In this document: positions 49,393 to 58,640 of the stretch, piece after piece
Numbering within the stretch: position 1 is the first letter of the stretch
Layout: the number at the start of each line of letters is the position of its first letter
Assembly (NCBI GenBank): GCA_029968055.1
Contig: JASCNX010000004.1
Coordinates: 124,001 to 188,000, forward strand
DNA length: 64,000 nt
Source of the DNA: Xenophilus aerolatus
GTDB lineage: Bacteria > Pseudomonadota > Gammaproteobacteria > Burkholderiales > Burkholderiaceae_C
Direction of reading: 5' to 3'
The notes under the pieces: model-generated
What the model saw: the letters and a program-made list of their open reading frames with translations, nothing else
Database searches by the model: none
Told to the model about the DNA's origin: nothing
Translations under genes and position numbers: made by a program

Positions 49393-50472
49393 CTATGTCT
49401 CCTGCAGAAGTGCGAGTGCGGCAGCGTAGGCTGCCGACGACTGCAAAGCCGCCCAATCGTGCGACGGGCGCGACGGGCGCGCCGGCATCAGCGCCTGGCG
49501 CCGCACCTCGCTCTCGGTCACCGGGCGCCAATGGCCGGCGGCGGCCGCGGCCTCGAAGCCGTCGAGCAGCGCGTCCAGCGGCTCGCCCGTGCCGATGCTC
49601 TGGTTGCACAGCATTGCCAGGTCGCAGCCGGCCGCCAACGCAGCCAGCGCGGCATCGGTGTAGCTCAGCAGTTGCCCGTCGATGTAGCGGCCGGCTTCCA
49701 TGCTCAGGTCGTCGCTGAAGATCGCGCCCTGGAAACCGAGTTGCCCGCGCAGGATGTCCTGCAGCCATCGGACCGAGAAGCCCGCGGGCAGGCGGTCGAC
49801 GCGTGAATAGATGACGTGCGCCGGCATCACGGCGCCAAGGGTGGCGGCTAGCCATTCGAAGGGCCGCGCATCGTCGGCCAGGATGGCCTTGAGCGCGCGG
49901 CGGTCGACCGGGATCGCGGTGTGCGAATCGGCCGTGACGAAACCGTGCCCCGGGAAGTGCTTGCCGCAATTGGACATGCCGGCCTGCAGCATGCCGTGCA
50001 TCACGCTCTTGGCCAGCAGCGCCACCACGCGCGGGTCGCGGTGGAAGCTGCGGTCGCCGATGACGCTGCTCTCGCCGTGGTCGAGGTCGAGCACCGGTGC
50101 GAAGCTGAAGTCGAGGCCGACGGCGCGCAGTTCGCTCGCGAGCACATAACCAGCCGCAGTGGCCACGCGCGTGGCGTCCATCGCGTCGTGCATCCAGCGC
50201 TCGCCCAGGCTGCGCATGGAGGGCACTCGCGTGAAGCCGTCGGTGCGGAATCGCTGCACCCGGCCGCCCTCGTGGTCCACGCAGACCAGCAGTTGCGGAT
50301 TGATCGACTTGATCTCGGCATTGAGCGCCGTCATCTGCGCACGGCTTTCCCAGTTGCGCGCGAAATGGATGACGCCACCGACCAGCGGATGCGCGAGTCG
50401 CCGCCGGTCGTCGGCCGTGAGCGTGGTGCCCGCAACGTCGATGACGAGGGGGCGGTGGAGGGAGTCGGCCAT
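49393..50472 (-). CDS. nagZ: Beta-N-acetylhexosaminidase
   Basis: The 359-residue GH3 enzyme removes N-acetylglucosamine from muropeptides during cell-wall recycling in the cytoplasm. The KHFPGHGFVTADSHTAIP segment holds the catalytic Asp-His dyad, and the nucleophile aspartate is in IFSDDLSMEA. Length fits NagZ. It is the last gene of the minus-strand rnc-era-recO-pdxJ-acpS-nagZ series, starting two bases after acpS ends. Its position next to acpS is conserved in this group. Confidence 0.95.
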   Translation of the reverse strand: MADSLHRPLVIDVAGTTLTADDRRRLAHPLVGGVIHFARNWESRAQMTALNAEIKSINPQLLVCVDHEGGRVQRFRTDGFTRVPSMRSLGERWMHDAMDATRVATAAGYVLASELRAVGLDFSFAPVLDLDHGESSVIGDRSFHRDPRVVALLAKSVMHGMLQAGMSNCGKHFPGHGFVTADSHTAIPVDRRALKAILADDARPFEWLAATLGAVMPAHVIYSRVDRLPAGFSVRWLQDILRGQLGFQGAIFSDDLSMEAGRYIDGQLLSYTDAALAALAAGCDLAMLCNQSIGTGEPLDALLDGFEAAAAAGHWRPVTESEVRRQALMPARPSRPSHDWAALQSSAAYAAALALLQET

Positions 50473-50474
50473 CG

Positions 50475-50873
50475 TCAGGAACTCTTCGTCTCGACCACCA
50501 CGAAGCTGGCGGCGTAATCGGTCTCGTCGGTCACCGTCACGTGGACGGTCAGGCCCTGCGCCTCGAACCAGCTTTTGAGCGGATCGTGCAGGACGATGCG
50601 CGGCTTGCCGCTGGGCTCGTTGAGGATCTCGCACAGGCGCCACGCCATGGGCATGCGAATGCCCAGGCCGATCGCCTTGCTGAAGGCTTCCTTGGCGGAA
50701 AAGCGCGTGGCCAGATAGCGCAGGCCGCGCTTGGGCCAGCGTGCGCTGCGGGCCCGCCAGACGGCGAGTTCGGCGTCACCCAGGACGCGCTCGGCGAAGC
50801 GATCGCCCTGGCGTTCGAAGGTGGCGGCGATGCGCCGGATGTCGCAGATGTCGGTGCCGATGCCGTGAACCAA
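50475..50873 (-). CDS. acpS: Holo-[acyl-carrier-protein] synthase
   Basis: This 132-residue enzyme attaches 4'-phosphopantetheine to acyl carrier protein. The [11 protein letters not shown] start motif with its metal-binding Asp and the [13 protein letters not shown] segment with the catalytic Glu/Lys are intact. No ATG lies near the expected start; a TTG at 50873 gives a product beginning just before HGIGTD, and a GAGG sequence precedes it. An ATG frame extending into pdxJ would add about 34 non-homologous residues. It works with fabF-type fatty-acid genes. Confidence 0.92.
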   Translation of the reverse strand: MVHGIGTDICDIRRIAATFERQGDRFAERVLGDAELAVWRARSARWPKRGLRYLATRFSAKEAFSKAIGLGIRMPMAWRLCEILNEPSGKPRIVLHDPLKSWFEAQGLTVHVTVTDETDYAASFVVVETKSS

Positions 50874-50883
50874 GGCGCGGCCC

Positions 50884-51660
50884 TCAAGCGGTGGGAGCCG
50901 CGTCGGCGATGCAGCGCAGGTAGTCGCGCGTGGTGGCGGCGTAGCCCAGTTCCAGCGCATCGGCGATGAAGGCATGGCCGATCGAGACCTCCTTCACACC
51001 GGGCACGGCACGCAGGAAGTCCGTGAGGTTGTCGCGGCTCAGGTCGTGCCCCGCGTTCACCTGCAGGCCCACGTCCTGAGCGGCACGCGCGGCCTCGGCG
51101 TAGCGGGCCAGCACCTGGGCCGCGCGCGAGGTGCCACGCGAGGCCGCATAGCCTTCGGTGTAGAGCTCGACGCGGTCGGCGCCGGTGGCCCGCGCCTCGT
51201 CCATCTGGTCGGCATCCGGGTCCATGAACAGGCTCACGCGCACGCCCAATGCGCGCGCTTCCGCCACCAGGGGCTTGAGCCGGGCCAGGTCCTCGGGGAA
51301 GCGCCAGCCGTGGTCGCTGGTGAACTGGTCTTCGCTGTCGGGCACGAACGTCGCCTGCTGCGGCCGGAACTCGCGCACGAAGTCCATCAGGTTCTGGAAC
51401 GGGTTGCCTTCGATGTTGAACTCGACCTGCGGCCAGTCGCGGCGCAGCAGGGTCGACAGCTCGGCCACGTCCTGCGCGCGGATGTGCCGGCCGTCGGGCC
51501 GCGGGTGGACGGTGATGCCGTCGGCTCCGGCGTCCAGGCACAGCGCGGCGGCGTACACCACGCTGGGGATGCCGAGGTGCCGCGTGTTGCGCACCAGGGC
51601 CACCTTGTTCAGGTTGACCGACAGGGCCGTGCGGTTGTACTGGGAGGAGGAAGCGCTCAT
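50884..51660 (-). CDS. pdxJ: Pyridoxine 5'-phosphate synthase
   Basis: The 258-residue enzyme condenses 3-amino-2-oxopropyl phosphate with 1-deoxyxylulose 5-phosphate to pyridoxine phosphate. The [15 protein letters not shown] start, [20 protein letters not shown] and VNAGHDL segments are all typical. ATG 51660 gives [16 protein letters not shown]; a GTG six codons upstream is an alternative. It consumes the product of Dxs encoded at 4 kb. Confidence 0.97.
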   Translation of the reverse strand: MSASSSQYNRTALSVNLNKVALVRNTRHLGIPSVVYAAALCLDAGADGITVHPRPDGRHIRAQDVAELSTLLRRDWPQVEFNIEGNPFQNLMDFVREFRPQQATFVPDSEDQFTSDHGWRFPEDLARLKPLVAEARALGVRVSLFMDPDADQMDEARATGADRVELYTEGYAASRGTSRAAQVLARYAEAARAAQDVGLQVNAGHDLSRDNLTDFLRAVPGVKEVSIGHAFIADALELGYAATTRDYLRCIADAAPTA

Positions 51661-51721
51661 GGCAAGACTTTCATGCACCGGGAGTCGGGACGCGCCGCGC
51701 CCGGATCGGCACCGGCACGGC

Positions 51722-52492
51722 TCAGAGCTGCTGCAGCTCCCGCATCAGCTGCCGGGTGCGCAGCGTGGACACACCGCAATGGTAGTTGAGCAGGACGCGC
51801 AGCTGGCCGCGCAGGGACGCGTTGGCCCCGGCCGACAGCTCGGCCACCGCGCGCAGCGTCGCGGTGAAGGGCGCTGGCTCGTCGAGCGCCCGCTGTAGCG
51901 TGGACCAGCCGGCGCCGTTCAGCGACGCCTCGTCGGCGTGGGCCTCGCGCAGGCCGGCCTCGGCCACCAGGGCATAGCCGAGCTGCGCATCCAGCGGTGC
52001 CAGGGTCGAGGTCTGCGCGTCCAGCGTGGGCAGCAGGCCCACCTCCCGCAGCAGCAGCAGCTCGAAAGCCCGCAGCGCCGAAGCCTGCACGCTGGCCTGC
52101 GAGCCGCCTTCGTGCGCCGTGGCCAGCACCCGCACGGTGGCGGCGTAGGCGTCGAAGAGCGCCGGATGCGCGTCGTCGCGGGCCAGCAGGCGGATCAGCA
52201 GCTCGTTGAGGTAATAACCGGACAGCAGGGCCTCGCCGGTCGGCATCACATGGCCGCCCATCCACTCGGCGGCCTTGAGCGTGCGGATTTCCGCGTCGCC
52301 GCCATAGCTGACCTGCAGGGGCTGCAGCGGTAGCAGGATGGGCCGGAAATTCGAGCTGGGCCGCTTGGCCCCCTTGGCCACGAGGGCGATGCGGCCGTGG
52401 TGCCGCGTCAGCGTTTCGAGGATCAGGCTCGACTCGCTCCAGTCGTAGCGGTGCAGCACGAACGCGGGCTCGTGCTGGGTGGTGCGCTTCAT
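51722..52492 (-). CDS. recO: DNA repair protein RecO
   Basis: The 256-residue protein loads RecA on SSB-coated DNA with RecR in the RecFOR pathway. It has the N-terminal OB fold ([33 protein letters not shown]) and a helical C-terminal domain. The four-cysteine zinc site of many RecO proteins is not visible. ATG 52492 overlaps the stop of the preceding unknown gene by four bases. Confidence 0.95.
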   Translation of the reverse strand: MKRTTQHEPAFVLHRYDWSESSLILETLTRHHGRIALVAKGAKRPSSNFRPILLPLQPLQVSYGGDAEIRTLKAAEWMGGHVMPTGEALLSGYYLNELLIRLLARDDAHPALFDAYAATVRVLATAHEGGSQASVQASALRAFELLLLREVGLLPTLDAQTSTLAPLDAQLGYALVAEAGLREAHADEASLNGAGWSTLQRALDEPAPFTATLRAVAELSAGANASLRGQLRVLLNYHCGVSTLRTRQLMRELQQL

Positions 52493-53172
52493 GAACGCAG
52501 GGGTTCCGATGGCTCGACGCCGGCCGCGCGCGCATGGCGCCGTTGCGTGCCGTTGATCGTGCGCAGCAGCCGGTGCAGTTGCGGCAGGCTCAGCCCTGGC
52601 GCCGCCAGCTCGCGCAGCTTGCCCGGCGGCGCCAGGGCGCATTCGCGCTGCACCATGCCGCCGACATAGATGCGCTGCGCCTGCCCCGTCTGCGCACCGT
52701 CCTCGTCCTCCGCCAATTGGACGGACCAGCGATGCTCCAGGGGCAGCAGGCTGCGCACCACGGCCTGCACCAGCGACACCGGCACGCGGCTGCCGATTTG
52801 CAACTCGACGCAGCGTGGCGCATGCGGCGGCCGGAAGTCTTCCAGCAGCACCTCCGGGCCAAGTTCCGGCGCGGCGAGCTCCTGCGCCAGTCGCCGGTCG
52901 AAGTCCTGCGCGCCTTCGAGCGCCACGTTCACCGAGACGACCCAGCGCCGGCGCTGGCTCGCCGCTGCGTCGCCATCGACCGAAAAGAGGTGCGGCAGAC
53001 GGGGATCGCCCGAAGCGTGGATGACGAGGTTCTGCTCGGTGGAGGCCCGCAGCACCGGCGCGCCGGCGGGCTGCTGGGCCGGCGCCGCCAGGGCGGCCGC
53101 GCTCAGCGTGGCCGCCAGCGCCCACCCACGCAGCCGGGCGCGGCGGGGCGCCAGGCGCTCACTCGTACCCAA
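52489..53172 (-). CDS. Exported protein of unknown function between era and recO
   Basis: The product (up to 227 residues) starts with a basic stretch and a hydrophobic segment (about [16 protein letters not shown]), like a signal peptide. Its domain has several Arg and two cysteines. I do not recognise it. No ATG is available in a sensible place; a TTG at 53172, inside the end of era, is the best start I see, but its ribosome binding site is poor. Overlaps with era (14 bases) and recO (4 bases) imply co-translation with these house-keeping genes. Confidence 0.7.
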   Translation of the reverse strand: MGTSERLAPRRARLRGWALAATLSAAALAAPAQQPAGAPVLRASTEQNLVIHASGDPRLPHLFSVDGDAAASQRRRWVVSVNVALEGAQDFDRRLAQELAAPELGPEVLLEDFRPPHAPRCVELQIGSRVPVSLVQAVVRSLLPLEHRWSVQLAEDEDGAQTGQAQRIYVGGMVQRECALAPPGKLRELAAPGLSLPQLHRLLRTINGTQRRHARAAGVEPSEPLRS

Positions 53173-54184
53173 AGGACTTGACCCGGGCCTCGTCGTCGGC
53201 CCAGCCGGAACGCACCTTGACCCACAGCTCGATGAACACCTTGGCATCCATGAGTTTTTCCAGTTCCTGGCGCGTCTCGGTGCCGATGCGCTTGATGCGC
53301 TCGCCCTTGTCGCCGATCACCATCGCCTTGTGCCCATCGCGCTCGACCACGATGGTGGCGGCGATGCGCATCAGGCGTTTCTGGCCCTTCTTCTGCGGTG
53401 GCTCTTCCTCGAACTTGTCGATGACCACCGTCGAGGTGTAGGGCAGTTCGTCGCCGGTGAGACGGAACAGCTTCTCGCGCACCGTCTCGCTGGCGAGGAA
53501 CTTCTCGCTGCGGTCGGTCAGTTCGTCTTCGTCGTACCACCACGGCTGCTCGGGCAGGTACTTCTCGCAAATGCCGATGAGCCGCTCGATGTCCTTGGCG
53601 TTCTTGGCCGACATCGGCACGAACTCGGCAAAGCGTTCCGCGCCTTCACCGGCGTATTCGGCCTGCATCTGCGCCAGCCAGGGCGCGATGTCGGCGCGGC
53701 GATGCACGGTGTCGAGCTTGTTGGCGATCAGCAGCACCGGGATGTTCTTGCCCAGCAGCGACAGCACCTTGGCATCGGCAGGCGCGAAGCGCCCTGCCTC
53801 GACGACGAAGAGGATCAGGTCGACGTCCGCCACCGCACCCAGCACGGTCTTGTTGAGCGAGCGGTTGAGGGCATTGGCATGGCGGGTCTGGAAGCCCGGC
53901 GTGTCGACGAAGACGAACTGCGCACCGCCGCCATCCGGCGTCGGCACCGTGCGGATGCCCGTGATGCGGTGACGCGTGGTCTGGGCCTTGCGCGAAGTGA
54001 TGCTGATCTTCTGCCCGACCAGCGCATTCAGCAGCGTGGACTTGCCCACATTGGGCTTGCCGACGATGGCGACGAGCCCACAGCGCCGGGCGCCCGCGGT
54101 CGGGGTTGGCAAGCCCGTGGGGGCCGGTGCAGCCGCATCGCCTGTGGCAGCTGCGGAATCGATAGCATTGGGATCGGTGGTCAT
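53159..54184 (-). CDS. era: GTPase Era
   Basis: The 341-residue GTPase binds 16S rRNA 3' end and helps 30S maturation. The G1 motif is [10 protein letters not shown]3 is DTPGF, G4 is NKLD, and the C-terminal KH domain includes [13 protein letters not shown]. An Ala/Pro-rich leader of about 35 residues precedes the G domain, longer than in enteric bacteria. It starts eight bases after rnc, the standard pairing of RNase III and Era. Confidence 0.97.
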   Translation of the reverse strand: MTTDPNAIDSAAATGDAAAPAPTGLPTPTAGARRCGLVAIVGKPNVGKSTLLNALVGQKISITSRKAQTTRHRITGIRTVPTPDGGGAQFVFVDTPGFQTRHANALNRSLNKTVLGAVADVDLILFVVEAGRFAPADAKVLSLLGKNIPVLLIANKLDTVHRRADIAPWLAQMQAEYAGEGAERFAEFVPMSAKNAKDIERLIGICEKYLPEQPWWYDEDELTDRSEKFLASETVREKLFRLTGDELPYTSTVVIDKFEEEPPQKKGQKRLMRIAATIVVERDGHKAMVIGDKGERIKRIGTETRQELEKLMDAKVFIELWVKVRSGWADDEARVKSFGYE

Positions 54185-54192
54185 GGAAGTCT

Positions 54193-54879
54193 TCAACGGC
54201 CGCGTGCCTTCAGTTGGAGCAGCATCGCCGCGGCGGCCGCCTGCTCGCCGGCCCGGCGCGAACCGCCGATGCCGCGTGCGACCAGGCCGAGTTCGGCCAC
54301 TTCGCACTCCACCTCGAAGGTCTGCTTGTGCGCCGCGCCCAGTGTGCCGGCCACACGGTAGGCGGGCAGTTTCATTTTGTGGCCCTGAAGCCATTCCTGC
54401 AATTCGGTCTTCGGATCCTTCGAGGCCGCGTCCATGCGCGGGTTGATCTCGACGGCCTCGTACAGGCGCTCGACGAGCGCCTGCGCCGCGCCATAGCCCG
54501 CATCGAGGTAGACGGCACCGATCACCGCCTCCAGCGCATCGGCCAGGATCGACGGCCGCGCCGAACCGCCCGACCGTGCCTCGCCGTCGCCCAGCCGCAG
54601 CAGGAGCGAGAGTTCGAGTTGCAGCGCGATGCGGTGCAGCGTGTCCTGCTTGACGAGATTGGCCCGCACGCGCGACAGGTCGCCCTCGGGCAACTGGGCC
54701 AGGCGGGTGTACAGCAGGTGCGAGACGGCCAGGTTGAGCACCGAGTCGCCCAGGAACTCCAGCCGCTCGTTGTGCTCGGCCGAAAAGCTGCGGTGCGTGA
54801 GTGCGCGCTGGAGCAGACCGGCGTCGCGGAAGGCGTGCTGCAGGCGCGCCTGCAGCGCTCCGAGCCCGCTGGGAGCCAC
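54193..54879 (-). CDS. rnc: Ribonuclease III
   Basis: The 228-residue endonuclease cuts double-stranded RNA in rRNA and mRNA processing. The signature [17 protein letters not shown] holds the catalytic acidic residues, with [13 protein letters not shown] further on and a C-terminal double-stranded RNA-binding domain ([13 protein letters not shown] ...). No ATG is available; a GTG at 54879 gives the usual length. It follows the DUF4845 gene by 29 bases. Confidence 0.95.
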   Translation of the reverse strand: MAPSGLGALQARLQHAFRDAGLLQRALTHRSFSAEHNERLEFLGDSVLNLAVSHLLYTRLAQLPEGDLSRVRANLVKQDTLHRIALQLELSLLLRLGDGEARSGGSARPSILADALEAVIGAVYLDAGYGAAQALVERLYEAVEINPRMDAASKDPKTELQEWLQGHKMKLPAYRVAGTLGAAHKQTFEVECEVAELGLVARGIGGSRRAGEQAAAAAMLLQLKARGR

Positions 54880-54908
54880 GCCGACGGGGCGCTGGCGGGT
54901 GGGCGGGC

Positions 54909-55265
54909 TCAGTTGGACTGGCCCCGGTACTTGATCACCAGATAGGCGGGGCCGAAGAGCGGGATCTCCTTGTCGTAGGCGAAGGAGACGACCACCTTGT
55001 CGCCCACCTTCTGCACGTCGAGATCCTTGCCCGACACGGCGTCGAAGTAGTCGACCGCCTGGGCCCGGTCGAAGATGGCGCGCACTTCCGGCACCGTCGA
55101 GCCTTCCTTGGCCTTGTTGGCGGCCTTGAGGATGCTCTGGTACTCGATCGCGGTCGGCACCACCTTGGCCACCACGACGCCGACGCACACGAAGACGACC
55201 GCCAGGAAAAGCAGGCCGATGAACGAGATGCCGCGCTGGCGCACCCTGGATTGCATTGCCCTCAT
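54909..55265 (-). CDS. DUF4845 small membrane protein
   Basis: The 118-residue protein has one N-terminal membrane helix (about 12-35; [20 protein letters not shown]) after a basic start, and a small periplasmic domain ending [12 protein letters not shown]. The family is regularly found between lepB and rnc in betaproteobacteria; its function is not known. The first ATG at 55265 has an AGAGG ribosome binding site; 55256 is an alternative. Confidence 0.88.
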   Translation of the reverse strand: MRAMQSRVRQRGISFIGLLFLAVVFVCVGVVVAKVVPTAIEYQSILKAANKAKEGSTVPEVRAIFDRAQAVDYFDAVSGKDLDVQKVGDKVVVSFAYDKEIPLFGPAYLVIKYRGQSN

Positions 55266-55297
55266 ACCCTCTTCTCTTCCTGTTCCCTGGTCACGGG

Positions 55298-56269
55298 TTA
55301 GTGAAACGGTCCGATGCGCTTGAGGTTGCCGAAATTCATCCAGACGAAGAAGGCCTTGCCCACGATGTTCTGGTCAGGCACGAAGCCCCAATAGCGCGAA
55401 TCGAGCGAGTTGTCGCGGTTGTCGCCCATCATGAAGTAGTGACCGGGCGGCACCTTGCAGACCACGCCCTCGACACTGTAACGACAATTTTCACGGTTCG
55501 GAAACGACATGATCTCGGCATCGGACAGCCCGGCGCGGCGCGTGTCGTCGTTGAGCAGCAGGTGCTCCTTGCCGCCCAGGTCCTCGCGGTACTGCTTGAA
55601 GTAGCGCATCACCTCGTCGTCGAAGTAGTCGGGCACTTCGACCTTGCTGACCGGCTGGCCGTTGATCGTGAGCTTCTTGTTGAGGTAGGCCACCTCGTCG
55701 CCAGGCACACCGACCACGCGCTTGATGTAGTCCATGCTGGGCTTGGGCGGGTAGCGGAAGACCATCACGTCGCCGCGTGCCGGCGGCGTACCGTCGGTGA
55801 CCTTCGTGTTGGCGACCGGCAGGCGCAGCCCATAGGTGAACTTGTTCACCAGGATCAGGTCGCCGGTGAGCAGGGTCGGCATCATCGAACCCGAAGGGAT
55901 CTTGAACGGCTCGACCACGAAGGAGCGCAGCAGGAACACGACCAGGATCACCGGGAACAGCCCCGCGGTCCAGTCCAGCCACCAGGGCTGGGCCAGGATC
56001 TTCTCGCGCGCCTTGCCGTCCTCGCGGTCGAACTGCGTGATGCCCTGCTGCGTCAGCGCCTCACGCCGCTGCGTGCTGGAGGTCTCGAAGACCTCCACGG
56101 CCCTGCGGCGCCGCGGCAGGAAATAGAAGCGCTCGGCCAGCCAGTAGGCGCCGGTGACCACCGTTGCCAACAGCAGCAGCAGGGCGAAATTGCCCTCCAC
56201 CGCGCCGGTGTACCAGGCGCCGATGTAGCCGACGAAGGCGGCCAGGATCAGGGAAGTCAGGAGTGCCAT
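55298..56269 (-). CDS. lepB: Signal peptidase I
   Basis: The 323-residue membrane protease removes signal peptides of exported proteins. The catalytic Ser is in IPSGSMMPTL and the catalytic Lys in MDYIKRVVGVPGDEV; GDNRDNSLDSRYWGFV is the conserved later box. Two N-terminal membrane segments and a third before the catalytic Ser anchor it in the inner membrane. It follows lepA by 37 bases, the classic lepA-lepB operon. Confidence 0.97.
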   Translation of the reverse strand: MALLTSLILAAFVGYIGAWYTGAVEGNFALLLLLATVVTGAYWLAERFYFLPRRRRAVEVFETSSTQRREALTQQGITQFDREDGKAREKILAQPWWLDWTAGLFPVILVVFLLRSFVVEPFKIPSGSMMPTLLTGDLILVNKFTYGLRLPVANTKVTDGTPPARGDVMVFRYPPKPSMDYIKRVVGVPGDEVAYLNKKLTINGQPVSKVEVPDYFDDEVMRYFKQYREDLGGKEHLLLNDDTRRAGLSDAEIMSFPNRENCRYSVEGVVCKVPPGHYFMMGDNRDNSLDSRYWGFVPDQNIVGKAFFVWMNFGNLKRIGPFH

Positions 56270-56306
56270 CGCTGGGAAATGTTCTTCTGGCGGACCGGGC
56301 CGCCGC

Positions 56307-58118
56307 TTATTCTTCGACCTGCAGGATGGCGAGGAAGGCCTCTTGCGGGACTTCGACCGAACCGATCTGCTTCATGCGCTTCTTGCCCGCCTTCTGCTTC
56401 TCGAGCAGCTTGCGCTTGCGGGTGATGTCGCCACCGTAACATTTTGCCAGCACGTTCTTGCGCAACGCCTTGATGGTCTCGCGCGCGATGATGTTGGCGC
56501 CGATCGCCGCCTGGATCGCGACGTCGAACATCTGGCGGCTGATGATTTCGCGCATCTTGCTGACCACCGCCCGACCTCGGAACTGCGCCTGCGTGCGGTG
56601 CACGATGATCGACAGCGCATCGACCTTCTCGCCGTTGAGGAGGATGTCGACCTTCACCACGTCGGAGGGCCTGTACTCCTTGAACTCGTAGTCCATCGAG
56701 GCGTAGCCGCGGCTCACCGACTTCAGCTTGTCGAAGAAGTCCAGCACGATCTCGCCCAGCGGCATGTCGTAGGTCAGCATGACCTGGCGCCCGTGGTAGG
56801 CCATGTTGATCTGCACGCCGCGCTTCTGGTTGGCCAGCGTCATCACCGCGCCGACGTACTCCTGCGGCATGTACAGGTGCACGGTGACGATGGGCTCGCG
56901 GATCTCCGCCATCCTGCCCACGTCGGGCATCTTGGCGGGGTTCTCGACCATGATGACTTCGCCGTCGTTCTTCATCACCTGGTAGACCACGCTCGGCGCG
57001 GTGGTGATGAGGTCCTGGTCGAACTCGCGCTCCAGGCGCTCCTGCACGATCTCCATGTGCAGCAGGCCCAGGAAGCCGCAGCGGAATCCGAAGCCCAGCG
57101 CCTGGCTCACCTCGGGCTCGTAGTGCAGCGATGCGTCGTTGAGCTTGAGCTTTTCCAGTGCGTCGCGCAGCTGGTCGTACTCGCTGGCCTCGGTCGGGTA
57201 CAGCCCGGCGAACACCTGGGGCTGGATTTCCTTGAAGCCCGGCAACGGCTCGGTGGCCGTGAACGCCGCACCGCCGGTGCCGCTCTTGATCAGCGTCACG
57301 GTGTCGCCCACCTTGGCAGCCTGCAGTTCCTTGATGCCGGCGATGATGTAGCCCACCTCGCCCGCTTCCAGCGCGTCGCGCGGTTCGTTCGCGGGCGTGA
57401 AGACGCCGAGGTTGTCGGCGTTGTAGCTGGCGCCGGTGGCCATCATCTTGATGCGCTCGCCCTTGGCCAACCGGCCGTCGACGACGCGCACGAGCATCAC
57501 GACGCCGACGTACGGATCGAACCAGCTGTCGATGATCATGGCGCGCAGCGCGGCATCGGCCTTGCCGCGCGGCGCGGGCACCTTGGCAACGATGGCCTCG
57601 AGGATTTCGTCCACGCCCATGCCCGTCTTGGCCGAGCATGGAATCGCGTCGCTCGCGTCGATGCCGATCACGTCCTCGATCTCCGCCTTCGCGTTGTCGG
57701 GATCGGACTGCGGCAGGTCCATCTTGTTGAGTACCGGAAGCACTTCCACACCGAGGTCGAGCGCGGTGTAGCAGTTGGCCACCGTCTGCGCCTCGACACC
57801 CTGCGACGCATCGACGACCAACAGCGCACCTTCGCATGCAGACAGCGAACGCGAGACCTCGTACGAGAAGTCGACGTGGCCCGGCGTGTCGATGAGATTG
57901 AGGTTGTAGACCTGGCCGTCGCGCGCCTTGTAGTGCAGCGCGGCGGTCTGTGCCTTGATGGTTATCCCACGCTCTTTTTCGATGTCCATCGAGTCGAGCA
58001 CCTGCGCTTCCATGTCTCGGTCGGCGAGACCACCGCAGCGTTGGATCAGCCGATCAGCGAGCGTCGATTTCCCGTGGTCGATGTGCGCAATGATCGAGAA
58101 GTTTCTGATGTGATTCAT
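56307..58118 (-). CDS. lepA: Elongation factor 4 (LepA)
   Basis: The 603-residue translational GTPase acts on stalled or assembling ribosomes. G1 is [10 protein letters not shown]3 DTPGHVDF, G4 NKMDLP, and the LepA-specific C-terminal domain is complete ([20 protein letters not shown]). ATG 58118 is preferred over a TTG one codon earlier. A strong intrinsic terminator lies 56 bases upstream of this start, in the lepA leader (see 58174-58204). Confidence 0.97.
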   Translation of the reverse strand: MNHIRNFSIIAHIDHGKSTLADRLIQRCGGLADRDMEAQVLDSMDIEKERGITIKAQTAALHYKARDGQVYNLNLIDTPGHVDFSYEVSRSLSACEGALLVVDASQGVEAQTVANCYTALDLGVEVLPVLNKMDLPQSDPDNAKAEIEDVIGIDASDAIPCSAKTGMGVDEILEAIVAKVPAPRGKADAALRAMIIDSWFDPYVGVVMLVRVVDGRLAKGERIKMMATGASYNADNLGVFTPANEPRDALEAGEVGYIIAGIKELQAAKVGDTVTLIKSGTGGAAFTATEPLPGFKEIQPQVFAGLYPTEASEYDQLRDALEKLKLNDASLHYEPEVSQALGFGFRCGFLGLLHMEIVQERLEREFDQDLITTAPSVVYQVMKNDGEVIMVENPAKMPDVGRMAEIREPIVTVHLYMPQEYVGAVMTLANQKRGVQINMAYHGRQVMLTYDMPLGEIVLDFFDKLKSVSRGYASMDYEFKEYRPSDVVKVDILLNGEKVDALSIIVHRTQAQFRGRAVVSKMREIISRQMFDVAIQAAIGANIIARETIKALRKNVLAKCYGGDITRKRKLLEKQKAGKKRMKQIGSVEVPQEAFLAILQVEE

Positions 58119-58173
58119 CAACGGGAACGCTTAAGTACTTGAAATAGCTCGCGCACAGCGGGAAGCGCACAAG

Positions 58174-58204
58174 AAAAAAGGGCGCGTCCTCGAGAGACGC
58201 GCCC
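58174..58204 (-). terminator. Intrinsic terminator in the lepA leader
   Basis: On the minus strand, GGGCGCGTC, a seven-base loop, GACGCGCCC and TTTTTT form a textbook terminator. It lies 56 bases before the lepA ATG and after a candidate TACAAT -10 box (58241-58246). It therefore ends a small RNA or acts as an attenuator. Confidence 0.9.
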
Positions 58205-58584
58205 TGAACCAACAAGCAATGGCAACTGCAGTAGTTGGGCCTTCATTGTAGGCAAAACGGGGGGCGCGTACAGGCTGGGGGATGGGCCACAAGCCTCGTT
58301 GCAGGTCAGCAACATGGATTTTATAAACAACTTATCCACAGCATCTGTGGGCTACTTGATGAACAACTTGTGGGCGATCTGTGGAGCAGCGGTGCACGGC
58401 ATGGGCCAATCTCGCATCGTGGCGCTCGGGGCCCCGCTTATGCAGCCGGGGATGCCGGACGGGCCCATATTCTATCGAATTCAGTCATTAAGCCCGCGAC
58501 AAGTTAGTGATCGCAAACAAATAAAGCCGGTTGCGCGCGCTTAAAAAATTGCTCGAACACCCTTCATCCGGGGCTGCTGTCGCC
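58205..58584. other. Non-coding gap between mucD and lepA with DnaA-box-like sites
   Basis: I see no believable protein gene in this 380-base stretch, which is more A/T-rich than its surroundings. It contains one perfect DnaA box TTATCCACA (58332-58340), a weaker TTATAAACA (58321-58329), and three inverted partial matches starting TGTGG (58346, 58369, 58380). Candidate -10 boxes on the minus strand are ATTCTA (58469-58474, read as TAGAAT) and ATTGTA (58241-58246, read as TACAAT). Confidence 0.5.
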
Positions 58585-58618
58585 AAAAAAAGACCCCAAA
58601 CCCGACTGGCGGGTGGGG
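58585..58618 (-). terminator. Intrinsic terminator after mucD
   Basis: On the minus strand, CCCCACCCG, a five-base loop and CGGGTTTGGGG (with a two-base bulge) are followed by TCTTTTTTT. It ends the rpoE-rseA-rseB-mucD transcript 22 bases after the mucD stop. Confidence 0.9.
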
Positions 58619-58640
58619 CCACTTGACCGTCACCAAGCTG

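Noticed and set aside
58118-58339. A 73-codon minus-strand open frame covering the lepA leader
   Set aside because: It runs through the terminator hairpin and ends at the lepA start; no ribosome binding site and no protein-like features.
58321-58388. Chromosomal replication origin
   Set aside because: Only one perfect DnaA box, no dnaA, dnaN, rpmH or gidA nearby, and no clear A/T unwinding region; kept only as a DnaA-box-like cluster.
58235-58544. Two small plus-strand open frames (81 and 90 codons) in the mucD-lepA gap
   Set aside because: They overlap each other in different frames, run opposite to the flanking genes, have no ribosome binding sites or recognisable features, and sit over the DnaA-like and terminator signals.
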